Below, one piece after another: positions 50,501 through 61,285 of a stretch of 64,000 nt of DNA. The notes below the pieces were generated by a model, which saw only the letters and a program-made list of their open reading frames with translations, was not told the DNA's origin and did not search any database. Every line of letters starts with the position of its first letter. Within the stretch, counting starts at the first letter, position 1. The DNA comes from Colius striatus (lineage: Eukaryota; Chordata; Aves; Coliiformes; Coliidae): positions 51,282,152 through 51,346,151 of the forward strand of contig NC_084763.1 in NCBI RefSeq assembly GCF_028858725.1. The letters are read 5' to 3'. The position numbers and the translations under genes are program-made.

Positions 50501-51694
50501 CTGGACTGGGTAACTGCCTCAGGTAATGCAAAAAAACCTCACAATTCTGTAATATATTAAAACTAGATATGAAAGAATTGCTTTCAACATGCTTTAAAGT
50601 ACTGTATATGATAGACTTCTGTTTTTAGTACTCTCTTCAGTGACCATTTTACCCAAAAGTGTCCTTCTCTGCAACAAAGGGAGGGGAGGGGGGTTATTGT
50701 TTACCTTGTACCCATGACGAAATGCAGGTCTATGCTTGATAACACTGTTTATGGTTCTGCTGTTCACATAACAGCTGCAGCAACAGGCAGGACCAGAATA
50801 AATGCTCTTACTTTGTCCTCTAATTGACAAGCTTCTACCTAGGTAAGCCATACCTCTTGAAATATTCTGGATTTTCATACTTTTCTTCTTTATTTTTGGT
50901 GTTTACATATTAAACTAAGTTATTAAGTGTTTGTTATAACTTTTCAGGGGGAGAATACAGAATGGAGTTGCAAAGGCTAACAGGTAACTGCATGATAATG
51001 TTTCTCTTGGACTGCTTTATTGATACATTCCTATCCCCAACCTTTTCTTTTCAGTATTCCTTTAGAGTTGTGAAAGACTGGGTACTACATAGCCTGCTTT
51101 TATCAGTAACAGAGCAAGAGAGGAAAAGACAGGTAACTGAAATGATAAAGGCCCACAATAGAAATATGTCCACAAGGGATCTGCATATGAAGTCTTAACT
51201 CACCTTGTTTCTCTGAGTGTTGCTTCTTCCATCTGCTCCTTTATGTATCTTGGCTATATGTCCAGACTGACCCAGACCTACTTGTTAGTATGATCTACCC
51301 TAGGTTTTTTGTTCTTTCCTCCTTTGATCCATTCCCATGGTTGTATGTCTAAAAGTGTTTATTCTTTTCCTCCTATTTTTTTTTTTTTAGTTTATAAACA
51401 AACAGCTACACAAAAATAGCAGGAATGTTCAGAATGCTTACAGGCTTTTTCACAGCTAAGGCTCCCATGTAATGTTTTAAATATTCATATTTTGGTCCTA
51501 ATTAAAAAGGGCTTTGAAAAATCTACTGTAAATTCATTTACTCATTCTATATCAGTTCATACTGTGAAAAAAACACAATGTAAACTTTTCTAAGTACATA
51601 TACCTCCACAGCAAAATCATTAGCAGCTTCATTTCCAATATGCACACAGTCTCATTAGTCCTGGTTTCTATCAATTCTGTGACTTTACAGAACC
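44550..51694. other. ENKUR-PRTFDC1 intergenic, left part
   Basis: No gene recognised. It begins with the ENKUR 3' UTR. A weak LTR-like segment lies at about 47,350-47,880; otherwise it is AT-rich and unremarkable. Confidence 0.6.
44886..44891 (+). terminator. candidate ENKUR polyadenylation signal
   Basis: AATAAA about 340 bp after the ENKUR stop. Another AATAAA lies at 45,168-45,173. Which one is used cannot be decided from sequence. Confidence 0.35.
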
Positions 51695-51912
51695 AAAGTT
51701 CCACTTAAACATAAGAAAAAACTATTTCACTGTTGAGGTGAGGGAGCCCTGGCACAGGCTGCCCAGAAGGGTTGTGGAGTCTCCTTCCTTGGAGGTCTTC
51801 AAGACCCACCTGGACATGTTCCTGTGCGACCTGATCTAGGTGGGGCTGCTTCTGCAGGGGGGTTGGACTAGATGATCTCTAAAGGTCCCTTCCAACTCCT
51901 ACCATTCTATGA
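51695..51912 (+). mobile_element. CR1 LINE 3' end
   Basis: AAGTTCCACTTAAACATAAG through GAGGTGAGGGAGCCCTGGC to GGTCCCTTCCAACTCCTACC and a single ATTCTATG. Same young subfamily as the copies at 32 and 43.9 kb. Confidence 0.95.
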
Positions 51913-53412
51913 AAACTAAAAAAAAAGTATTCTATTTTATGCCAATTAAAAAATATTAAACAGAGAAGAGCAACTTTGTGGATTGGACCAGTGTCTGCTG
52001 ATAGCAGCTCTGCCCTTCAAACTGTACCCCAGCAAATGTATCTAGTTTTTAATTTCCCTACTCTTATTTATTGTTATTAGCAAGTTATGAAACTTCATCA
52101 CACTTCTTAAGTGAGCCCTGTAGAATTGTTGGAAGAGAATAATACCGAAAGGAAGACTTGACAAAATGCAGTCATCCAACCTTGGCGGGAAGAACAAACA
52201 TTTCCTGGTTAAGTTTTACAGCACAATGCCAGAGGAATCTATTTTATAGTCTCTTGTTCACGTTGATCTTTTTCGAATCATGAAGCTTCTGTCCATTGTA
52301 TAGTTAGAATAATCTCTTGTATTACCATGGTCTAATAAAGAATGTTTTTAAAAAGACAGAAAACTCTAATAGTAACCCAACTAGTTCAAAAGGTAGAAGA
52401 AACCAGTACCCATACAGCAGTAGCAAAAGTATCCCAAGTTTCTAGTTGAAATCCAAATAGCTTCAGAACTAGAGAGATCAGTTCTGTGATGCTTATGCAA
52501 GAGCAGCTTTATCTGTAGTGTGGCAGTAACTGAATCAGATTGCATTAGCTTTAGGGCGAATGTGGGCTTTATGGAGGGGGTTCTTGCCCACTTCCAAGCA
52601 AGAAGAATTTTTAAATCCTGAAAAGTCATTGTACAAATCAGTAGGATTTAGTCCCAAAGTTTAAATGAAACCTTAGACTTTCTCAAGAGTTGACATGCAA
52701 TTAAAATGCATAAGTATTTAGGGATTTTGCCCATTATGAAAACTCATATATATTTTACAAAAATATTTTTATTTACTTTATGTAGGTTTGTACAAGTCTG
52801 TATACACTGTTTATCAAATGCATTACTTTTTATTAAGTTTCTTTTAAAGCACTGTGAGCAGGAACTTTTCAGCATACCTCAGTCTTCACATACAGTCATC
52901 CTTTTCAAGGCTGACATTCTGGAATCAGCCTCTGCTATTTCATAAACCTGGTCTTCTTTCAGACGTTGTCAATTGTAATGGTAGTTCTAAAAGCAGTTCC
53001 TCAGTTCACCAAAAAGCAAACATATGTGGCTTCATGTAAGAAACAAAGCATTTATTATGAGATAATTTCCAATTGCTTTAGTACTTAGCCAGACTTTAAT
53101 TGGTGATTCATTTATAGAAGCCTTCCTAAAACCAAATTCCTGAACTATTAATTGTTCCATTGGTTCTAGTGACACTATGTCACTATGATTCTATGTCCAC
53201 TAACAGGATGCACCTAAAAAACAGCCTACACTGGACAGAAAACTCCTGGTGTATAAATACCCACAAGGTTCTCTGGATTCATCTGTTAGGACTTGTGACC
53301 TACAAATCTCAATGTCTGACAATTCTAGAACAGTACCATACCAAATTGAAATGTTCTCCTACTTGGTCAATAAAGAGCCACTAACTTACTCTGCCCAGGG
53401 GTGTTAACTGAT
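51913..53412. other. ENKUR-PRTFDC1 intergenic, middle part
   Basis: 1.5 kb of AT-rich DNA between two CR1 copies. No gene or repeat recognised. Confidence 0.6.
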
Positions 53413-54020
53413 GCCCGCTGAACATGAGCCATCAGTGTGTGTCCAGGTGGCCAAGAAGGCCAATGGCATCCTGCCCTATATCAGAAATAGTGTGATCAGG
53501 ACCAGGGAAGTGATTGTTCCATTTTACTCCCCGCTGGTGAGGCTGAACCTTGAATACTGGGCCCCTCACTACAAGGACACTGAGGTGCTGGAGTACGTCC
53601 AGGCATGGGCAATGAAGCTGGTGGTCTGGAGAAAAGTCTGATGAGGAGTGTCTGATAGAAATGGTTAGAAGAGGCTGAGGAGAGACCTTATCATACTCTA
53701 CAACTACCTGAAGGGAGGATGTAGCAAAGTGGGGGGCAGTATTTTCTCCTAAGTACTGAACCTTAAGACAAGAGGAAATGGCCTCAAGTTGTGCCAAGGG
53801 AGGTTTAGATTGGAGATTAGGAAGAACCTTTTCTCCAAGGTTGTTAGACGCTGGCACAGGCTCCCCAGGGAGGTGGTGGAGTTACCATCCCTGGAAACAT
53901 TTAGAGACGTGTAGATGAGGTGCAAAGGGACATGGTTTAGAGGTGGGCTTGGCAGTGTTAGGTTAGTGGTTGGACTTGATGATCTTCAAGGTCTTTTCCA
54001 ACCAAAATGATTCAATGATC
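53413..54020 (+). mobile_element. CR1 LINE 3' portion, another subfamily, 100-200 bp before the PRTFDC1 CpG island
   Basis: CR1 ORF2 remnants ([31 protein letters not shown]) and a tail GGTTGGACTTGATGATCTTC, TTTTCCAACCAAAATGATTC. This tail type differs from the young copies. Frames are broken. Confidence 0.93.
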
Positions 54021-54179
54021 TCAAATCTCACCTGATGGACACGGCATACCCACTCGCAGACACTCGTGTCCTGTGTGGTGCTTTCTGAACACTTACCCTG
54101 TGACTTTACCTACAGTTTAGCTTACACATTACAGTTTGCATTTTCTCTCCTCTCTGGAGACCTTTAGCCATTATGCTTG

Positions 54180-55000
54180 TCACGGCAGAAGAAAAGCTGG
54201 CGAGTGCCCGCCCGTGGGCACGCCACAGGCTCTGCGTCCTGGGGAGGCGATGACCGGCCCCACACAGGGGTGCAGCCCCCGCGCCGGTGCCAGCCCCCTC
54301 CGACGCCCCACGGCCCCGCGGACAACGGGCTCCTCGCCACCTCCCTCGACCCGCCGCGGCTTGCCGGCGAGCCCCAGCCCCGCGGCCCCGCCCCGCCGCA
54401 GCCCCTCGGGCGGGCGCGGCGGAAGATGGCCGGGCAAGTTGGGAGCGACTCGGCTCGGAGCGGTGGAGGCCGCGGCGTCGTGGTAAATGCAGCGCGTCAC
54501 GCGGCGCGGCCGTTCGCGCCCGCGGTGCGCCATCCCCACAGCCCTGCTCCCCCGCCGCCCCGTTCCGCCATGCGCCGCTGCCGTCCTCGCGCAGCCCTCC
54601 CGCCCGCGCCGCTTCCCCGCGCTTGGTGCTCGATCCGCTGCGCCTGCCCGGCCCTTCTCTGCCGGGCCCTGGCCCCGCTCCGCGCCGTACCGTGCCCGGC
54701 CCCCGCCCCTCTCGCTTTGGGCTTCGCCGGCCGGCACTTGGGCCGCGTCCCTCGCTCTCCGCCTCGCGCTGGCGTTGCCTCACGCCGCGGCCCGCCGGCC
54801 CCGGCCCTGCCAGGGCTGCCGGAGGAGAACGCGGCCCTGCCCGGCCCGCCGGCAGCAGCGGTAAAGGGGCGTGTCGGGCTGCCCGGGCTCCTTGGCTTTC
54901 GGCAGGCTTTCGGCTTCCACTGGGAAAATACGGTCTGGGATTATCCCGAGCGGCGGCTGTGGCCAGTGCGTTTCACCAGGTTGTTTGAGGTCAGGATCCC
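54180..55000. promoter_or_regulatory. CpG island promoter of PRTFDC1
   Basis: A sharp GC-rich, CpG-dense block around PRTFDC1 exon 1, with CCCCGCCCCG SP1/KLF-type boxes at about 54,386-54,397 just before the start codon. No TATA box is evident. Long open frames on both strands here reflect composition, not genes. Confidence 0.85.
54426..54482 (+). CDS. PRTFDC1: PRTFDC1 coding exon 1
   Basis: 19 codons from MAGQVGSDS to GRGVV, donor GTAAAT, phase 0. The human exon is 16 codons with the same MAG start and GRGVV end. It sits in the CpG island. Confidence 0.9.
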
Positions 55001-58000
55001 CAGGGATCCCGGCGTGTCTGGTTCCACCGAAATGCTTAGAGGCCTTCGAGGATATGGTAGAGCTGAGAGAGAGCAGGCTGTGAGAGCAGGCTGTGAGGCT
55101 GCCCCTTCTCTTTCTCTGCGGAGGAAAAGCCGGAACTTTGGCAGTGCGTTTTAGGTACCCGTGGGGCTCAAGAAATCATGCAAAAAGGAACGAATATGCT
55201 CCCTGTTCTGAGGGACAAACCAGATTCTCCAGTGAAGCAAAACCCATTACTGCCACCGCCTTAGGTATGTTCTTACTTAATTTCGGCGTTGGGATTTTAA
55301 TTGAGCGTCAGGACAACCACCCAGGTCATGTTTCAGAGCTGAGGGCTGTGTGTGGGCACCGGTTACAACCTGTCCACACCAACGTCTCTTCCCCCTTCCA
55401 AAGAAACCCACTGCCATGTGTTCAAGGTCTGCCTGAAACCACTGCGCATCAAGGACCTGTCCTCGCACCTGCATAATAAATGACATGTTTGAAGTGAGTG
55501 ACTTTTTTTGGTGCCAAAGCAGCGTGAGGATAATGCAAAGGCAGAGATAGATGCTCATAACCATGTTTTGCTGTATTGGTTTAATGCCTGCTCTTCGCTA
55601 CACACAAATGTGTGCGTTCACTCCCCACCTCCCCAAAAAACAATCAGAAGTAAGACAGGTACAGTATGATCTAAGTTTACAAACACTGGACTTTGCTTCA
55701 TACTTGCTTCCTCAACAAAACTCACAAATGTTCTTCCAAAGGTATTGTAATTGAATGTCTCCAGCTTCTCTCTCAGGCCTCAAAGGAACACTTTTGGGTA
55801 TTGACATGTATTTGTATGCTTTTTTGTATACATTCGCATCAAATTTTAAAGACCTGAGGAATTTCTGCTAGTCTGCTTGAACATCCATGAACTTGAAAAA
55901 TAGTTCTTTCTTTTACTATAGGACTTTTTTTATATATTTGTGCACCAACATTCTTAGTATATATATTTGTTTACCCAATTGGATACTGTCTAAAGCCAGA
56001 TGCAGAAAGAAGTTGCGTTTAATTTGGGGTGGATGTCTTTTTTAATGCATAGCTATAAAACTGAGGATAATTTCCCTTTTAAAAAAAATCACAATCAGAA
56101 TACTGATTTAAATTTACAGCTAGGAAGAAGAATATGAAATAGGCTTATTGTAGTAGAAAAAGAATTGGAAAGTACGTGTGAATTTCATGTTATTTGTCAA
56201 GTGCCATTGAGCACTTAGAAGGAGAATCTCTGTATTACATGTTCCTATGTGACCTGATCTAGGTGAACCTGCTTCTGCAGGGCGGTTGGACTAGATGATC
56301 TCTAAAGGTCCTTTCCAACCCCTACCATTCTACAGTTCTATGATTACTGCAAGTGATGCAGCTCATGCTCTTTTATTAAAGAGAACCAGAAGGACACATA
56401 GGAGAACCAAAATTTCATCCTGATCTTGTTTCATAAAGGACATACTGTAACCTAAGTAAAAACTGTTGGTTTGTAGGAATTCTGAAGCCGTTTCCATCCA
56501 ATTAGTTTGATCATCTGCATCACGCTGGAAACACGCAATTCTACGAGAATGCCTAAGTAAGGAACACTGACAAGTAGGAAATTTAAAGCGCTGTCTGAAA
56601 CTGTTTCATTTTATGTTAAAATACTTTTGAACAAAGCTGTGCCAGACAGTTAATTACTACAAAATGTTTTAAACATATCAGCTACCTCTATGTACTGAAA
56701 ATGAAGATGAGAAAATAGGCTTCCCAGGCTTTCTGCAGCAGTGTTTTTGGAGCAAGCTTTGCCTCTAATTAAAAGCCTCGCCAAGGAGGGTATTTATAAT
56801 CTCCCGTTTCTATGGAAATGAGGAACATAACTAAGTAACTTTTTTGTTTCTTTTTGTCTAGTTTCAAGGCTTCTGTAAATCAGAGGAAAAGCTTTCATTG
56901 ATTCTAGTGATCTTTAAGTTATGCTCTTTATGAGCAAATGTTCAGTTGTGATTACCAACAAATAACTTTTATTGAGACAGAAACTGCTGGGTAGAGTTAA
57001 GAAAATACAACAGTTGGAGTGCCTGTAACTGTCTATGAATAACCAAATAAACACTAACCAACCAAAAATCCCTGAGACAGAACACCGTATTGTTATGGCA
57101 TAAGGCGGGGTTAGGCCTGAGCTCAGGAAAAATAGATGTGGAGGAACAGCTCAACACCAAATATCTTGTGTTAGCCTGGATAGTTTTGAGACATGGTTTA
57201 TGGCTCTACTACATGGAATCATAAGCAGAGGTTAGTTTCAGTGATGGCTCTTTAAAGGCTGTTTTTAGCAGAAAAGTGCACATTAAGATGTGCATTTCAC
57301 AAAGACAGGTTTCTCACCATTTATTCTTTTACTCAAGGTTCATGTGGTCACACTGTAGAAAGAAGAAAGACCATATGTGACTTGACAAACAGGATTATAA
57401 AGAAAACCTATCAGGTGTCACTTTTTATCCTGAACCGATATTGACACAAAGCTTCGTAATGATTCCAGAATACCTTCTGAAGCTGCAGGGCTTCTCTTCC
57501 ACAAGGCATTGTGAAAATTGTTGGTTTGGAGTTTGTTTGCGTCTCGTGATGATGATTTTGTGTCTTCATAGATGGCTTCTGAAGCCTTTACCTGTTGGCT
57601 GATTGTTGCCCTACTACCTGTACTGCCATCATATGCTGTAGGATCTCCTAATTATTGTATTCTAATACTTACAAAACCAACATATATTAAATCTGTAAAT
57701 ATTATTCCTGTAAATATATGGATTTACAGACTAGCTGACAGTGAGGTGAGATGTGAACATTTTGTAATCACTTGCCTTTGATGACTTATCTAAATTCAGA
57801 ACTTCACCTTTGGCAAGAAGTACAGTCTTGCACTGATTTGTAGAGATGCCGTCCATAAACCACATAATTTATTCTCCCTGTGTGTTGTTTCATCTATAGA
57901 ATATTTGTTTATTTATGTGTGACTTTAGAATACCTCTAATCTAGAAATGTTCCATTTTAATTTATGATTTTATGACTTTTAGTCCCACTGTCTGAATCTC

Positions 58001-61000
58001 CCTTTGGAGAATTGCTCTTCATTGGTAATCTTTCATTTGCATTTCAAGTTTGAAAGTAAGAAGCTTAAACTTGCCACTAGTTTAGTATTAAATATTTCCC
58101 CGTTCTCTCTAGTTGTTGGTAATTTCAGGTGAAATTCCCCACATTCTGTGGGGCAAAAACTGTAGCATTTGATTGCTGAGATACACTGAGAAGCAAATAG
58201 ATTAATAGGAAACGCGAAAGAGTAAATTATAACTGGAAAGGAATGTGTCATATGATTTAATCAGGCAACAGAGTGTACTAGGGCACTGATTTTATATCAG
58301 TTATGTATCATCAAACACCATGAAGTGTGTTTAACAGTACTATTTGATATTCAGATTTCAGACAATTGGCCCGGATACAGTCTGGATTTGTTCACTTATC
58401 CTCAACACTACTACGGAGATCTGGAATATGTGCTCATACCTCATGGCATTATTGTTGACAGGTATGTATAGCTGGAATGTTACTAAATACATTCTTTGGT
58501 CAGTAGTATTCTTTTTTATCAAGCCATCTGTAGTGTGCATATAACATTTGTCCTAAAATATTAGCATTTATAAAAATACTTTCTTTCATTTGGAAAGTAA
58601 CAAACAGCTTGAAGGTTAGAAAGTGATAAACTTGTAGTTGCCTTTGCAAGTCCCTGTCTATTTTCTTTCCCCTCATTTCTGATTTGAGCATTGAATAGGA
58701 CACTGGTCCCACAAAAAGGAGAGTGTGATGATATAGTGAAGTTGGCATTGGAATATAAATTACTAGAGAGCTGAACTGAAGGTGAAAGCACGGGTGGAAG
58801 GCTTTGTATATAGTAGAATGTCTCACTTGCACTCTAACCATCTTGTGTTTTTAATACAAAAAGGAGAAAAAACTCAATTCAGTTATGTAGAACTTTGGCA
58901 ATTCCCTAGTAGAAATTATAAATGATGATTAATCTCATGGTTCCTGACTGCACCATTGACTTCTGCCACTCAGCACAACTGAACATTGTGTCATGGCCTG
59001 TGTAGGGTCCAGATGCTAAGTCTGGAGAGTGCCAGTGGGAAAGTTTGATCATCCCTGATTCTGTACCTTGTGGTAGTTCCCATATGCTCTCAGTGTAGGC
59101 ATTTGATGGTGCTTTGGTATTTGTGGTAGCCCAGCTCAGTTTTCATGCTCAGTTACTATTTTGGCTTACTGTTAAAATTCTTATGAACAAGTTACAAATG
59201 GAAATGGTAATTTTCAACAGTGTATTTCTTGGTAGTATCTGAAAGGAATTTCCTGGGACATTTTCAGCCTGCAGCTTTCTACCTACCACATTTAAACAGC
59301 TTGTTATAAGTACTGAAATTGTTGGAACTCCTTGAAAGAAGACAGTAAACATCCATCATAAGGAAGAGTTATGACTCCTGTATTTGTTTTTAAACACAAG
59401 TTTTCTTTCATTGACTTTTCAGTTACCATTGTGTTGAATTTTCCATCTCTTACTCAGAGTCAACTGACTTTTAATCCTTCATTGAGTAAATACTTTACAA
59501 CTTCAGTTAGCATGGAGTTCGGTATAAATTTATTTTAAGTAAGAATTGAACTCCAGTGTTGTTTTGTAATTGAGCAGAATGAACTCCACTGTTTTTTCTT
59601 ACTCCAGTGGACAAGACTGATTCTGTTCTAATGGAAGAGGAAACAGGACTGAACATATTGTGATCATGCAAAATCTTCATGTAGGAAGAAGATTAAGTGC
59701 TTGAGGATGTTCTCTTGTCAGTTGGTAGCAAATAAATATAGGTTTAGAAAACTGTCATTTTTGGTTTAGAAATTGAAATTAGTACGTTTTTGTCTCTGCT
59801 GGTGTTCATACTCTTTTAAAGGACAAAGTGGAGTTGGAATATTTGGAAATTTTGTCTCCTCAATCTGAGGGAGGCAATAAAAAAATGAAAATCAGCAGAG
59901 AAATGTTTCTTCTTAATGTTAGTTTTTCCTCATTATTCACAGACTTGATAAAAGATGCTACAAGACTATTTTGCTCATCTTCCTTTAACTAATTGTCAGT
60001 AAAAGGAATCCTGTATTTGAGGTCAAACAGGATAATGGAATGAAGTCTTCTGTTTTTCAAGTTTAAAAAATACTAAATAAATGCTCTGTAGAGTTTCCTT
60101 GAGCATTACAAATACAAAGATGTGAAAATGAAGTGACAGCCTTTGTTCATAATTAATGCTCATAATTAAATCATAATTTGCTCATAATTAAATCTTAAAT
60201 TTAGAATTTACTCTTCTCTGGTACGTGAACACATGTAGATTTCACTAAAATTCAATGTATTTATGTAGTGGCAAATGGATTCCCAGGCAGTAGAGAAAAA
60301 AAGAAGAAAAGACACAAGGTAAATGATAGGATTACTTAATAAATTGCATCCGGTCAAGAAGTCCACTCTCATTGAAACTACTGATCTACTTCAGAGAGCT
60401 ATCAAAGAACTTTGCAGCAAAAGTGTTTACAGAAAATGATGCCATGAGCTGGTTTTCCTCCAAACATGAAATGACATTCTTCAGACTTCTGTTGATACCT
60501 ACTTTACGTCTAGAAATGACCTGATACCCTCTTTTAGGTCTAGAAATGCCATCTACCTTGTTCTTTAGAAAGCAAAGCTACTTAAGATAAACATTTATGT
60601 TTATTATTTTTATATTGAAAAATTCTATGCTGTTGTATGGCAGAAAGAAAGCCCATTGGCATGAAATATTGCTAATAATTCTCTTCCTTTCACAAATTAT
60701 TGTTCCTCTGTAGTAACTAATGTAACAAGTTTGGGGATTGTACAAGAATATTTTGATGTTTCCTGTGAGGTAAAAATGAAGGGTAAGTTGCATTCTCTAC
60801 TCCAAAGTCTCTGAAATCCATAAGAATTCAGTATATGCTGAAATGTATTACTCTCTTTTCTACAACTGGGGAATTTATGCATTTAAGGCTAATGAGTTTG
60901 ATTCATATGCTTTGTGTCTCGCTTCCATCACTTTGTATCTGCCTACTTGATCCAAACCCAGTCACGTCAAATCAAGATACTTAAACAGGCTGTCAGCTGA

Positions 61001-61285
61001 GCTATATACTCACCACAGTGTCTGTAACCACGTGGAACTCATACCATGAACTTAGAGGATCTGCACCTAATGTCATTTTATCCTTATTTTTTTCACCCCA
61101 GGACAGAACGATTGGCCAAAGATATTATGCAAGACATTGGAGACAATGATATTGTGGTTCTCTGTGTCCTTAAAGGTGGCTACAAGTTCTGTGCTGACCT
61201 TGTGGAGCACATTAAAAATCTCAGCAGAAATTCAGAAAGGTTCATCTCCATGAAAGTCGATTTTGTTAGACTGAAAAGTTACCAC
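54426..61285 (+). CDS. PRTFDC1: PRTFDC1, phosphoribosyltransferase domain containing 1, exons 1-3 of a gene running off the right edge
   Basis: Exons 54426-54482, 58355-58461 and 61102-61285 join in frame into the first 116 residues of an HPRT-family protein. Exons 2 and 3 are 107 and 184 bp, exactly the HPRT1 exon 2 and 3 sizes. Visible blocks are [31 protein letters not shown], the pyrophosphate-binding loop [11 protein letters not shown], and [11 protein letters not shown] at the end of exon 3. Position beside ENKUR and the N-terminus (MAG...GRGVV) separate it from HPRT1 itself. HPRT salvages hypoxanthine and guanine. In the human PRTFDC1 protein the catalytic aspartate is replaced by glycine and activity is very weak; that residue is encoded beyond this window. 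The ATG has A at -3 and G at +4. The gene is incomplete here only because the window ends. Confidence 0.95.
54483..58354 (+). other. PRTFDC1 intron 1
   Basis: 3.9 kb, GT-AG, phase 0. The first 500 bp are still CpG-island sequence and the rest is AT-rich. It contains a short plus-strand CR1 3' end at about 56,236-56,346. I see no further gene. Confidence 0.85.
56236..56346 (+). mobile_element. short CR1 LINE 3' end in PRTFDC1 intron 1
   Basis: It starts at TGTTCCTATGTGACCTGATC and ends CCATTCTACAGTTCTATGAT. At about 110 bp it is the most severely 5'-truncated clear copy in the window. Confidence 0.93.
58355..58461 (+). CDS. PRTFDC1: PRTFDC1 coding exon 2
   Basis: 107 bp between acceptor TTCAG and donor GTATGT. 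It encodes [13 protein letters not shown] through GIIVDR, with the last Arg split after two bases, as in HPRT1. Confidence 0.95.
58462..61101 (+). other. PRTFDC1 intron 2
   Basis: 2.6 kb, AT-rich. It contains an imperfect 22-bp duplication at about 60,157-60,200 (TGCTCATAATTAAATC twice). No other feature was recognised. Confidence 0.85.
61102..61285 (+). CDS. PRTFDC1: PRTFDC1 coding exon 3
   Basis: 184 bp between acceptor CCCCAG and donor GTAAGT. It encodes [13 protein letters not shown], the LKGG pyrophosphate loop and [12 protein letters not shown]. It ends in phase 0 where HPRT exon 4 would continue. Confidence 0.96.

Noticed and set aside
54177-55154. 325-codon plus-strand frame and overlapping 225- and 185-codon minus-strand frames
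   Set aside because: They arise from the stop-poor CpG island. Only the 19 codons of PRTFDC1 exon 1 inside the plus frame are supported by homology and a donor site.
57572-57781. 69-codon hydrophobic frame in PRTFDC1 intron 1
   Set aside because: It is not flanked by matching splice phases, and PRTFDC1 exon 1 joins exon 2 directly as in other vertebrates.
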